Positions 24,690 to 35,705 of a stretch of DNA of 64,000 nucleotides are shown here, piece by piece (position 1 is the stretch's first letter; the number at the start of each line of letters is the position of its first letter). The notes below the pieces were generated by a model, which was given only the letters and a program-made list of their open reading frames with translations, was not told where the DNA came from and ran no database searches. Source of the DNA: Anoplopoma fimbria (taxonomy: Eukaryota > Chordata > Actinopteri > Perciformes > Anoplopomatidae); NCBI RefSeq assembly GCF_027596085.1, contig NC_072467.1, positions 2,839,361 through 2,903,360 of the forward strand, in the 5' to 3' direction. The translations under genes and the position numbers were made by a program.

Positions 24690-25030
24690 TTCCTTAAAGA
24701 CGCATTCTACGGGATTCAGAGCATTAATGGCAGCAAACATTTATTTGCTATAACTTACTGTAACTGCTATGACTAAGATAGGGGACTCATTTCTACAGTA
24801 GAAAGTTATAGTACACACTGTTAGTTCTGTCGGCACTTTTACCATAGTTTGCACTGTTAGCTAGGAGCCGGCTCCATGTTGAGAGCTGTTGAGAGGCAAC
24901 AGATATGCTCTGAATACCGTATATTGCACAGTTTAAGGAGGTAAATCCAGAAAAAAAGTCCTTATTAAAACACAAGAAGGCGCTTTTAGATAAGACGAGG
25001 CGTAAAAATAAGAAAGGAATTTAAAAGCTA
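24690..25030. mobile_element. Possible degraded interspersed repeat
   Basis: The wording of this segment (for example GGAGCCGGCTCCATGTTGAG and GAGAGGCAACAGATATG) resembles dispersed non-coding repeats I associate with spiny-rayed fish genomes. No terminal repeats or duplication can be made out, so this is a weak call. Confidence 0.2.
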
Positions 25031-28000
25031 TGAGAAGACTGAAATGTGGATTGCATGTGTATACCACATCTGTACCATGGCACTGTGGCCCCAAGCCTTT
25101 CTTTACCAAAGATAATTATTTATGGGCACAGACAGAAGGGTAAAATAACAACTCAAACCTTGAGATAATTTCCATTTGCAAGTCAGATGAGGTTTCTCAA
25201 CTTCAGACAACACAAGACATGTGTTGCTTCCCTCTTTTTGACAATTTCTGCCAAAGGGCACATACTCCTGTGCCAGCTGTTGTCAAGGAAAGGACACCAG
25301 TTTATAACATTTGTGTTTTGGTACAAAAACAGTGGTGAACATCCTATAGACTTGTTTCTAGCTAGGATTTACATTCAGCTAATAAGTTAATTTTTTATCT
25401 TTGTTTGCTTTAATGCCACCAAGTTCCTTTATGCCAGATGCTATGGCTGTACAGACAGAACTCCACAGCCACCATTGCTGTTTACAGCTCTGTTACACCT
25501 GTCAATTGATTCACAAACAGATGTAATTCTTTTAATGTGACTCACCAGAGTTGTTTCAGCCACAAGTATTTCCTGTGGGTTCACATTTCTAATCGCCTTG
25601 GATGTCAACAGCCTGTCTTCTAACACTTTCTTCTTTGTTTTAATTTGTGCAGAACCTGTTGAACAATGGATTCTGTTTATAAGATATAGGCCATTGTGCA
25701 AGGGTCATAATGCAATGTGTAAAGTGTGTTGTATGAGCAGCAACAACAATATATCATTACAACCTGAGCCATGTAAAAACTTCAAAAAACAGATCATTTA
25801 GAGCATAACTTCTATGATCGAGAGACCATCTTGGAAGAAAATGATGTCTAAAATGATATATAATTATCCAGTCTCATGTGCATGTTGTTCTAAGGCATGC
25901 CAGGGAGGAGAGTTTGTTACACCCCCTCTTAATAGCTTCACAACCAACTTGGATCCATCATGATGGAAACAAGGTTGTGATGTTGTGTAGAGCAGTTTGA
26001 GAGACAATGAGTTAGTCACAACTTTGTGAAAAACACTTTTGTGGATATTTACCTTCAAGTCAGCTTCCTATTACAGCAGTGCAGCACTTCATTTTGATAG
26101 TCTGTAACCAATGTGCTGCACAGCAGAGAATTCGTATTCCTTGCGTTCCCTTTGTTGACCTCTGCAATGTTATAACACCATGCAAAGTTGTGGACCTGTC
26201 AGCAACATGTTTTTAAAAAATGTAAATATTTGGTGACAGAATAATAGTCTGGTATTGTCTCTCTTTTAAAAGCCTTTTAGAAACTGAATAAATACAAATT
26301 GACTGTAGTGTTTATGAAGTGTGGTCACATGATATAATAATTGTGTATTTAGAAAAGTGGTGGTACACTTATGGGATAAGTAATGTCACTTGAAAATAAA
26401 TACTGTAGTAAAATATGACACACAAGCAGACAAACGTTTTGTATACATTTATACCTTACTGACCATGGTAATCAATTAGCAGGACTCATGAACTGGAACA
26501 TTACTAACTAATACAGTTTACTCCTGAGGGTGTGTATGAGAGCACATTAGGTCATGTCTTTCTCTAACCTCTGGGCACTATCACATGTCCACAAATCCTC
26601 TCAATTTATTGCAGGTTGAGCAAGTCTAAGATGACTCTGACTCTGATGACATCATCCAGGGAGTATTGACTCTTGTTGTGAGCTCGAGAAGCAGCTTGTG
26701 TGTTTCCTCATATGACGAGAAAGTAACCAGAATCCTGTGAATAAGTGATTCCTGTTTTCTTTTTTTTGGATTTTCTCCTTGAGGTCATCTTCGCACCAAG
26801 ATGTCTTCTCTTTTTCATTCAGGCTTACCAAATCCCATTCGCATTTTATTCCCTACATCAGTTCACAAGGACCATAGATTACATGTGGATTTGTGTGACA
26901 AAAAAATTGCAATATTTGCTATTATACAATATGAATTTTCCATTCACCTTTGTTGAACCGTTGCCTGTGGAAGTAGAGATGTAGTTAACATCGTCAATAT
27001 TCACAGACTGATTGTTTTTTTCATAGTTATACAATTTACTGTATATCTGCAACACTTTCATGGAGAAATGCATTCTTATGTTAAACATTTCAGTTTGATT
27101 GATTTCTCAGCCTGCAGAAGCGGCTGATACTTTATGTTACTGTGGTTATTAAAGCTAGTGTGAATTTCAGGGAATAGGAGTAATGTACTCTTTGTGTTTC
27201 TTATACAGCTGAAAAAAATGTGACAGTGGAAGAAAGAAATGCTTAATCTACACATTTACAGTAAATAATGTGGTAAAACTGGAAAAATAAATTCTTGAAA
27301 TGTAAGTGCTCCAGATAAGTAACCGTATAAAGTAAATCAGTTAAAACACAGCTCATATGAGGTCTTAAAACTTTATTAGTCATAGATGTAGCAGGTGTGA
27401 CATTGCAACTTGCAATTATACACAGCACATAATATGGTTTTAAGTTTTCACATGATGTCGATCGGTGCAGGGTTTCAACTGTTTTCTCCTTTTTTTTTTT
27501 TACAAACCATGTATTTCTAAATGGCAGTTTGATGTAATTGGTAAATATAATGATAGTGAGACATTGATTATATCTGTAAAAGTGTGGCTGCTATTTAAAA
27601 AAATGAATGGTTACGGCTGAAATTTAAGAAAATAAACCACACAATTCCACATTTTATGGCTGCAATAGGGAGCTGAAGCTGAAGTAAGCCGCCTCTACTT
27701 CCGCTTGTGTAATTCTTACATATCCCACACTGCTACCACATTACACCTTGAGTTACAGTAATTCAATACACCGTCTGCTGCCTTCGGGGCCACATGTGAA
27801 CCGTGTCTGGCTCCGGACTGAACGCTGCCACAGCTTTCTCTCTTGTGTCTTCTCCAAAACTTTTTTCACTGTCTGAGTACATGGAAGAAAAAAAAGTGTG
27901 AGGCGAGTGGACTGCCCACTCTCCCTCTTTCAAAAAGAAAAGGGAGGGTGGGTCACTCTCAAAGAGACACATCTCACAAGTGACCGGTACAAACGCAGTC

Positions 28001-29559
28001 TTGTACTGCCGGTCGCTGTGCAGCTCCACCGGGACAGATGGGGTTTAAGCTGCTTTGCCGAAGGGTACTTCAGCAGTAGTTCCTGAGGGTTAGAGAGCAC
28101 TTATCACACAATTCCCCCACCCAGACTTTCCCAGCGAGTCCTTGGAGTTAAACCATTGACCTTCTGGTCATTGCTGCTGCAATGCTGCTGCCTCAAGTAA
28201 TCATCACGTGTGCTCCATCAATGCAGTCTTCAGCAGCCAAAACAACACATCATTTATCATTTCTCATATCATCTCTCCATTCTACAGTTTTGATCACTTT
28301 AACAGCCGCGACTCAAACAACCAGCATTTACAAATACATTAAGAGCATGCTGGCAGTCAGCCTAAAGAGTGATCATTGAGACAAATTGATCCCTATCTGT
28401 TTAAATTGGCACTATAATCTATCATTGGCAAATTGAACACAGTGAGCTATCTGGGATCTATTGCCTTTTTAGATAGCGGCCCCCGGGGCACGCAGACGGA
28501 GTGAAAGTGATCTACGCCACTGAATGAACTCTTTATGTCTCATCTAAGACACGTATGTCTGCCTACACTGAAGCATTAAAAGGTGAATGTTATACACATT
28601 TTTCTCTCACTGTTAAACAGTACGTGCCTCTGTATACCTTACATGCGCATGCATACAATCAAATCATACACACACACATCATATTTACAAAAATGAGGCT
28701 TTTAATTGTGATAATGGAATGCTATTTCCTGTAATTACATATCATTAAGAGACCAAACAGACAGAAATATAATTTATAGGACAAGTCGTACTTTCGTCAT
28801 TAAAGTATGTAAAAGCCATGCTTAAGGGTCAAAGATTCAACCACGAAGAAAGAAAGTGAAATCAAAAGAAACCATATGCTTTAAGAACACAGCGGCATGA
28901 AACTTGTATGTCAAAAAAACCCCTCTATATATCACAATTTAAATAATTTTATGCCCACACAATTGTCAAGTCTTTTTTACCATTAAAATTGAAATATTAG
29001 AATATCCTGATTAGATAAGATTCTGCTTCTGTCACTTCTATTCATTCATTTGGTTATCTTGCTTTATGAGTCTCACGTAACTTTTTGAAACTTTTATTAT
29101 GTCAGCAAATATCTTTACCTAAATTAAGCCAAATGTACAAGCACACGTTTGACTAATTGGACAATTTTTTTCATCTTTGACTATAAGCAACAAGCCACAT
29201 ATAGTGCTGCTATAAAGCGAGGAAGGATAAAGCCTTTACTAGAGGGTACTGATTGATATTATGCAATGCAGCAGATAAAAATGCTATGCCATATGGGGCA
29301 CAACCACCATCAATCAATTGATCCTTATCAAGCAAAAAATAACAATTTGTGGCTGTTAGAGAGAGTTTTGAATATTGAAAGTTTGGTGTTAAATGTAGTC
29401 TATAAACAACTGAAACATATTTCCTGTTAACAAAATCATCTTTTCTGTTACCTGGAATTAATTAATCTATTGTTTTTTAAATATATATATATAGTTTATG
29501 TTAATTGAGTCAATTGTCAAAAACATTTGTCTTAATGATATCGTTTTTTTTTATTTTTT

Positions 29560-29760
29560 AAGTGGGAAAATGTAGTTTTCTCTGCTGATTCCACAGTCAT
29601 CTAATTCAATCAGACTCTTGAAGTTGATTAGCCTGGTTATCGTTCGCTACTGCTCGGGTCTGGAGGGGTTAATCAGGGTCAGAACCCCCTATCTGAATGA
29701 AGAACTTGTTGAAGGCAGAGAGGAGATAAATGACTCTTATGACTTTTAGGATTAGGACTT
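29560..29760. promoter_or_regulatory. Candidate conserved non-coding element
   Basis: A unique, GC-balanced island in AT-rich DNA. It has TCTAATTCAATCAG, GTTGATTAGCC and GGTTAATCAGGGTCAG, that is, PBX/MEIS- and homeobox-like cores plus a GGGTCA half-site, and no coding frame. It lies about 4 kb upstream of the main promoter. Confidence 0.35.
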
Positions 29761-29979
29761 TTTACACAGGTGTGAAAGGGGTTTCTTTTTTATTTATTTT
29801 TTCATCTATTTCAAACCTTTAATATACAAGATGCTGAAACAATCTGTTCTTTCCCCTATTTTCACCAATGTCATTGGTGTATAAGAAGAATTAGGCCTAC
29901 CAATGTGTCAGATTTAACCTGATACATGAGTGAAAGCATTTTCTTTGCACGTCCGTAAATCTCCACTATTATCTACCAG

Positions 29980-30300
29980 CTATCGATTCATTTAACTGCA
30001 CTTATCCCAATCAGCACATCTCCACTCCTGTGTGTGTTCCAGAGCCTGAGCTTTGTTTTACTAACAATAATAAAGTGATTTAGTCCTTTCTCCCAGCCTG
30101 GAGCATGGGGGGGATCGTTACAGATCCAGCTATTTGTGTGTGATCAGTAAATATTTAGTGCTGGCGACATCCTCTGTCTCGTCTTAATCGATACTGGTCC
30201 CGTTGGGCAGAGCTATTGTTGTCTTCATGCAGGCTTGCTGAGCATATAGTGCTTTTATCCTCTGCTTGACGGGAGAACAGCTACTAATCACACAGAGGAA
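29980..30300. promoter_or_regulatory. Candidate conserved non-coding element
   Basis: Complex sequence with GCTATCGATTCATTTAAC, TAATCGATACTGG, AACAATAATAAAG (Sox-like) and TGTGATCAGTAAATATT. No protein frame or repeat is seen. Its proximity to the candidate alternative promoter suggests a regulatory role. Confidence 0.35.
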
Positions 30301-30822
30301 ACTTTTCAAACCGGGGAAATAAATAAAGACTTTTGTAGGTCGTTTAGTAGCAAATAAATTGTGTTGATGTCGAAATGTTTGAGTTGGAAAAAAAAAAGGT
30401 TTTCAATTCCTCAACGCAGTATAGATTTACGGGAGGTTAATTGAGGCTATTATCATTTCATTTTATTATCTGCATAATGCACAACTGCTGTAAAAACAAC
30501 AGATAATGTTGATTTAGTCGCTTGTGTCTTTATTCAGTGTGATGTATATATATAAGGGTTTATATTATAATTATTAATATTAATTAAAGCCAATGAATAG
30601 TAATAATAAGGATACTCATAATAATAATAATAATATTATTACACAATAGTCACTGCTGTTTTATAGGCTCCATTTAATTTTTTTTTTTACAATAAATTCA
30701 AATTTGGGCAGTTTTTAATTACAGCTCTAATCACAGGTCTTATTGCATCTTCACTTCCAATCTGCAATATAATTAGTAATATGCAGAATCTCGCACTTAA
30801 AGACAGGTGTCTGTTCTGACTA

Positions 30823-30890
30823 CCCCCCCCACCCCACCCTCCACCCTCCTCCTCCACCTCCTCCACCACCCACCCCCACCCTCTCTCCTC
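30823..30890 (+). promoter_or_regulatory. C-rich tract, quadruplex-prone on the minus strand
   Basis: Runs of 8, 4, 3 and 3 C separated by 1-4 bases at 30823-30846 satisfy the four-run G-quadruplex pattern on the opposite strand. The tract continues as CCTCCTCCACC-type repeats and CCCACCCCCACCC. It lies about 340-400 bp upstream of the candidate alternative first exon, where such tracts often mark Sp/KLF-driven promoters. Promoter use is inference. Confidence 0.45.
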
Positions 30891-31228
30891 AGTAGCCCAC
30901 ACAAAGCAGTGCGTTTTGGCCATATTACTGGAGAGAAAAGACGCTCAGGATCTCTCCTTCTCATTTCCAGAGGCAGTCAAATGATGTTCTGCTCGGAAGA
31001 AACCACAACTTATATTTCCAATTTTCTCTCAGCAACACATGACGTGAATCAGTTGTTTGTTCCTGCTATCCCAAAAAAGTTTTTGCATGATCAGACATTT
31101 GCCAATTTTTTTCTCCAATAAAACAGTTTTTTTTTTTCTGTTGGAGAGGAAGCTTTGCCAGTTTCATTCTCAGCACTGTGTCGAAAAAGAGAAGAGAAAA
31201 TATATTCTGAGAGAGAGAGAGAGAGAAG

Positions 31229-31265
31229 ATGCATCCCGATACGGACGAAGCAACCTATGCATTTG
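31229..31265 (+). CDS. nr2f1a: Candidate alternative first coding exon of nr2f1a (DNA-binding-domain-less isoform)
   Basis: An ATG at 31229 opens 12 codons (MHPDTDEATYAF) followed by one base G and a donor GTAGGT at 31266. An in-frame TGA at 31208-31210 closes the frame upstream. The single leftover base is the same phase as exon 1, so splicing to exon 2 at 35706 gives ...YAF-A-VQRG and runs in frame to the normal stop, 279 residues in all (12 + 267). Known biology: NR2F2 has an isoform of about 281 residues made from an upstream first exon whose short N-terminus ends ...YGFAVQRG, lacking the zinc fingers and modulating full-length receptor. Position, phase and the Y-x-F-A junction match that pattern. 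Whether it is transcribed is inference; the match is short and could be chance. Confidence 0.45.
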
Positions 31266-31269
31266 GTAG

Positions 31270-33250
31270 GTTTGTTACTATAAGAATACAGCCTCCTGCC
31301 TCCCTGTCACCATCAAATAACATCATTAATTGATATTTGCAAAGTAATTGGGCTTATTGTGATCCTCTTAGAAATTAACACTTGGATAATAACCGAAAAT
31401 GACCGCACTAGAAACATCGTAGCCCATGTGTGTACGCTACTATGTGCTCTTTTTGTATTTTTTTATTTCAATAGGTAATACTGCCCGCTTATTTAAACAA
31501 TAATTTAATATAGAGCTGGAAAATAAAGCACTGCACTTTGACGATTTATCCTAATAAAGTGTTCAAAATGTCCACTCACCGTTTGAAGGACGCTGGATCC
31601 TGGATACATGAACACCTTTTCTGAGTGTTTTTTATTTACAGGCTCTCCAGTTTCACTGCTTCTGTAAATAAAATAAAAAAAAACCAACAAAATAGTCATG
31701 CAGACTAAATAATAATCGGCTCATTTGTTTTAGAATAAAGACATAATTGGTCTAAATACCACCGCTGGGATTGCCTTAAAGTGGCAAAAAAGTAAATCCA
31801 ACTTTGGCAACTCTCAAAGCTTTGCCGTCCAAGTCATGTAAAACAGAATTTAAACAAACAGTCATCAGTTTAAAATGGGGCTTGTTAGTTTGGTCGATGC
31901 TGGAGGAGAGACTGAAACGGGTTCCGTGTCGGATGGCTCCTCTAAATTGAATCTTATTTGAAGGGAAAACTTCATACGCTAGGGGGCAGCCATATACTGT
32001 AATACATCCTGGGACAAAGCTGCTCTCTCTGCAGACACAGCTCAGGCTTTAGGTCCATCTGTATGTCTGTATGAAGTTTTACCTGCAGTTCAACTTTAAT
32101 AGCCTCCGGGCATTAAGTAAACCTCTTCTTTACTGCTGTTTGAATAGCCTACAAGCCTAAAACAAAAATATCATGTGGGCAGAAAAGTCTGACCCTGTTT
32201 TTCATGCACTGCATCCCCTCAGTGTGTTTGTCATCATCCCAAACTGATTCTCTTTATTATAAGGTAACATCTGACAGGCAGTGTAAAGCATCTAAATGAC
32301 CACATTTTATTTTATAGTGTTTATCAGAAAGTGGCTTAGCTTTTCTCCCTAACCTTAATGTGAAGGGCATGGCCTTTGACCTCATGGACCATTTTTATTT
32401 TTAAATGTAGTCCCCATTTAAAGCTGTAGTCATTTCACGTATTGACCACATAAAGAAAGAAAAAAGGACTGACTTTTGAGACCCAGATATGGCCTTTCTG
32501 ACCCGGTGTGTTAGGGATGTTTGCGGCGGGGGATTAGCAGGCTGCTGCGGGTGTCCAGATGCTGTCAGTAGCCTATCATAACATTTTTATAAGAGGTGTG
32601 GATTGTGATGAATGGTACATGGTGTGAATAGAAGCGCTAATAGCTATTACCCTGTACAAATATAAGAACATGGTGTTATTTTAGTCCCCCTTTTAAACGC
32701 ATGGCTTTAGTGTATGTGCATGGACCAAATGAGTCTTCATGCTCTTTTATTCACAATTACCCTTGATAATGTGGACAATCTTTATGTAGAGTATCATTTA
32801 CAGTACAATGCAATCTAGTTTCATTCATTTCGTCTCATTTTTCATCTAAAATGTGTATTTTTTTCCACTGTTTATATTCACTTGCCTAAAGGATAAAGAT
32901 TATGGCACAAGATATTGACAGTTTTACTGTGGCTAATGAGCACAAATCATGGCCAAAAGGTGCACCTGTGTCTCGGGGAAAAAAAATATCTGTATTTTCC
33001 AGCTTGCTATACAGACTATACATTACATTACAGTCATTATTCATCACTATACTGCTATACTGTAAGGCACTGAATTCAGATTTTGTGTTTTTTCCTCATG
33101 CAATTGCCAAAGCTTTACTGGTAATATGAGTATATTCTATATACTCTGCTATAGTGAGTGACTAGAGATGATGATTTTTTTCTTTTTTTAAATTTCTCTT
33201 CCCTAAACTCGTCTCCTTTTAGGACCAAGCGGCCCTCTCGACCTCCATGC
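31270..33250. other. Spacer between candidate alternative exon and main promoter
   Basis: Would be the start of a long first intron if the alternative exon is used. It contains the CTCF-like site at 31976 and a GC-rich patch at 32505-32570 (GCGGCGGGGGATTAGCAGGC). No coding exon is seen on either strand. Confidence 0.5.
31976..31990 (+). promoter_or_regulatory. Candidate CTCF binding site
   Basis: ACGCTAGGGGGCAGC matches the CTCF core (CYAGRKGGCRS) across the central positions. It lies about 1.3 kb upstream of the main promoter and 0.7 kb downstream of the candidate alternative exon. Confidence 0.45.
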
Positions 33251-33289
33251 TGGCTCTGGCAAGGTACCAAGTAGCACAAGTGCCGACTA

Positions 33290-33475
33290 GCCAATGGGGT
33301 TCAGGGGGAGGTCCCTGAGCTCTGACCAGTCAAACACACTCTCCTTCCTTATATGGCAGCCCGTCTCCATGGTAACGTGTGCTAAGTTGCAGCAGTCGTG
33401 TCAAAGTTCACTATATAGAGAGCTCAGTGAGCTGATCAGAGAGAAAGCATTCTGCCAGCCCGGCTCCTACCAATC
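33290..33475 (+). promoter_or_regulatory. nr2f1a: Candidate main promoter of nr2f1a
   Basis: A non-repetitive, GC-balanced segment about 750 bp upstream of the start codon carries, in order: a CCAAT at 33291-33295, an X-box-like GTCTCCATGGTAAC at 33363-33376, a DR1-like GTGTCA-A-AGTTCA at 33398-33410, and a TATATAG at 33412-33418. Normal TATA spacing would put the start of transcription near 33440. A second CCAAT (33470-33474) lies just downstream. The elements are seen directly; their use as a promoter is inferred from position and spacing. Confidence 0.55.
33398..33410 (+). promoter_or_regulatory. DR1-type nuclear-receptor element next to the TATA-like box
   Basis: GTGTCA-A-AGTTCA is a direct repeat spaced by one base. 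The second half-site fits RGKTCA exactly and the first has one mismatch. COUP-TF, HNF4 and RXR dimers bind DR1 sites. It abuts TATATAG with a single base between, so a bound dimer could compete with the basal machinery. This suggests auto-regulation or cross-regulation, which is inference. Confidence 0.4.
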
Positions 33476-33593
33476 GCAAATCACTCCCTAACCTCCGGCT
33501 TTTTAACATATTTGATGACTTTGATTCTCTACTAGTGTTATTTTTCAATGCACAGAGGAGGCTTATAGGTTGTGATTTTTTTTTTTATGGTTT

Positions 33594-33636
<43 letters not shown>

Positions 33637-34195
33637 TGTGTGTGGGGTGCTATAACCTCACAAGAAGAAAAAGGAAGAAGATTTTTTTTTTTTACCCAGT
33701 TGGTGATTTTTCTTCCAAGACTTGAGCTGGAACTTGATAGCAGCTGCTGTTACAGTGTGCTCACCAATTGTTCCTCAGTCTCTCTCTCCATCATCCTCTT
33801 CACTAGTCCATGCTACCTCCTCCTCCTCCTCCTCGGCTGTTTTTATTCTAACATTTTTTAAAAGCCTACATTTCCCATTGATGGGTGTATACTTGGATGG
33901 CTGACTGTAAGCGCCCCTGGACTTGGCCTTTAAGCGCAAGGCATCAGTTTTGAAAAAAAAAAAAAAAAAAGAAAAAGAAAAAGAAAACCACGCTTTGCAT
34001 CGTCTCCAACAGCAAGAAATCGACATTTTTCTGTGTTTTCCCACCGGGAGATTCATCGTGGATTCACCGTGAAGATAGATTTGTGTTTTTTGTCACAATC
34101 CCAGTTTCACCGCGTTTTCCTTTTTTTTTTTTTGAGACTCTCTTCACAGGCGACACCACCACAGACAAAAACTTTCTTTACATTGACTGATAGAT
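33440..34195 (+). other. nr2f1a: nr2f1a 5' untranslated region (inferred)
   Basis: This is the inferred leader between the TATA-like box and the ATG. It has a short upstream reading frame (ATG at 33548, stop at 33566-33568), a 46-bp TG array, T-runs near 33680 and 34120, a CCTCCTCCTCCT stretch near 33815, and an A-rich tract at about 33953-33987. A long leader with upstream ATGs is expected to lower translation. The 5' limit is an estimate and no splice within it is called. Confidence 0.5.
33599..33644 (+). repeat. (TG)n microsatellite in the 5' leader
   Basis: About 23 TG units with one TA interruption. It lies within the inferred nr2f1a 5' UTR. Confidence 0.95.
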
Positions 34196-34646
34196 ATGGC
34201 AATGGTAGTGTGGAGAGGCTCCCAGGACGATGTGGCTGACACCCAGGGCTCCCTTTCCTCGCAAACCCAAGGAGGACTATCCCTTCCCACCCCTCAACCG
34301 GGCCAGTTGAACCTCACATCGTCTCAAGTCGCTCCTCCGACCCCCCAGACTCCGGTCCAAGGACCCCCGAACAACACGCAGTCCACGCCGGCCAACCAGA
34401 CCACGCAGCAGTCGGAGAAACAGTCCCAGCACATTGAATGTGTGGTCTGTGGGGACAAATCCAGTGGCAAACACTACGGCCAGTTCACTTGCGAGGGGTG
34501 CAAAAGCTTCTTCAAGAGGAGCGTACGACGGAACCTCACTTACACATGCCGTGCAAACAGGAATTGTCCAATCGACCAACACCACCGCAATCAGTGTCAG
34601 TACTGCCGCCTCAAAAAATGCCTCAAAGTCGGCATGAGACGGGAAG
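34196..34646 (+). CDS. nr2f1a: nr2f1a coding exon 1: N-terminal domain and C4 zinc-finger DNA-binding domain
   Basis: This exon encodes residues 1-150 and the first base of codon 151. The start ATG has G at -3 and G at +4, and an in-frame TGA at 34184-34186 closes the frame upstream, which fixes the start. Residues 1-80 are a Q/P/T/S-rich, low-complexity N-terminal (A/B) region. The DNA-binding domain follows: finger 1 uses C82, C85, C99 and C102, with a P-box in CEGCKSFF that predicts AGGTCA half-site recognition; finger 2 uses C118, C124, C134 and C137. The exon ends with RRE and a lone G before the donor G|GTATTG at 34647. The reading frame stays open past the donor to 34798 but diverges from the family there, so the splice is preferred. 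All eight zinc ligands are present, so the domain looks intact. Confidence 0.96.
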
Positions 34647-35313
34647 GTATTGGGACTTTTTGTTTTCTTATATATTTGTGTGATTGTGCTTGCAGGCGTG
34701 CAGACATGATGTGTGTTTGTCTGGTTTTCCTCCTTCTCTTCTCGGCTGGTCCGCCATGGAGCAGCTCTTTTATTTTTTTTTATTTTTTTTATTTCTAGCA
34801 GCTGTGTTTAGTATCCTGCTTCATATTTCTGCATTTCACCCATAAGATTCGACCCTTTGGCTATGATAGAGCTACCTAAATGTATATATCTGTACTGAAA
34901 ATATGATACAATACTGCGCTATTATGGCGAGTATCGAATTAAGAGATATCGTGTTCAGGGCTACATCTCCACGTCTGCTTCTCTGTGGCTAAACCGGGAT
35001 ACCAGGGTGAATTATACGCACATAATCTGAAGAATTCATTTGAATATTAGTCCAAAATAGGCCTGAATGTATGGTAAAAACAAGATGCATTGCTAAGTAG
35101 GTTAAGGGTTAAACATGCAAGGTCTCCTTTGCCCTCTTTGTGTTCCTCCACAGCCAGCTCATGTTGCCGAAAAGCATCATTTTAAAGCTAGACATATGCA
35201 TGTGTGGTGTTAAACGTGTTTAAGTCGCATCTGTGGTGTTTGATTACATGATTTGTCTCCCTACAGCTTCCTTATTGTCCATGCAACCTTTTTTTAAACT
35301 CCCATGAAATACA

Positions 35314-35353
<40 letters not shown>

Positions 35354-35705
35354 ATACATACATGTGTGATACATTTGTTATAACAGTAATAGTACTGTGA
35401 AAACAACGAAATCGACAGTACTTTATTGCATAACGCAAATACAGTAAGAAACCGATGACATTACAGTAATATTAATGTGAAAACAACAGAAATCGTTTAC
35501 AGTATGTGTGTGTGTGTGTTGATGTTATGGAGCAAACATGATGTGTGTCATTTATTTATCATAAGAGGTGTAAGCTTTTGATTCACTCCCCTGCACAAGT
35601 TAAAATGTGTAATTTCTGGCTGCATGCCTCTTTGCCTATTAGGATATTGTGTGATGATTTGTAGAATTCAGGCTTCAATATCTGTAGTTTCTCTTTTTAC
35701 TGCAG
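34647..35705 (+). other. nr2f1a: nr2f1a intron 1 (phase 1)
   Basis: The donor is GTATTG and the acceptor a pyrimidine-rich stretch ending TTTTTACTGCAG at 35705. The intron is 1059 bp. It splits an alanine codon (G|CC), as in other COUP-TF genes. It carries T-rich runs near 34770 and a (TG)n array at 35315-35352. I see no further exon in it. Confidence 0.93.
35315..35352. repeat. (TG)n microsatellite in intron 1
   Basis: 38 bp of TG. Confidence 0.95.

Larger units (their letters stand above)
22890..30820. other. Gene-free upstream region of nr2f1a
   Basis: No exon is recognised. The part 23600-27600 is mostly AT-rich. The part 27660-28100 is more GC-rich, with mixed chance frames on both strands. 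The part 28440-28530 has a GC island (GCGGCCCCCGGGGCACGC). Enhancer-like segments at 29560-29760 and 29980-30300 are listed separately. Simple AT and ATA runs occur at 29480-29496 and 30540-30650. Confidence 0.5.

Noticed and set aside
34647..34798. Read-through of exon 1 past the donor
   Set aside because: Residues depart from the COUP-TF family at the donor and become C/F-rich. The splice gives the expected family sequence.
35624..35705. Possible alternative start in the end of intron 1, in frame with exon 2
   Set aside because: An ATG at 35624 is open into exon 2, but the sequence is the polypyrimidine tract of the acceptor. No separate promoter or conservation is visible.
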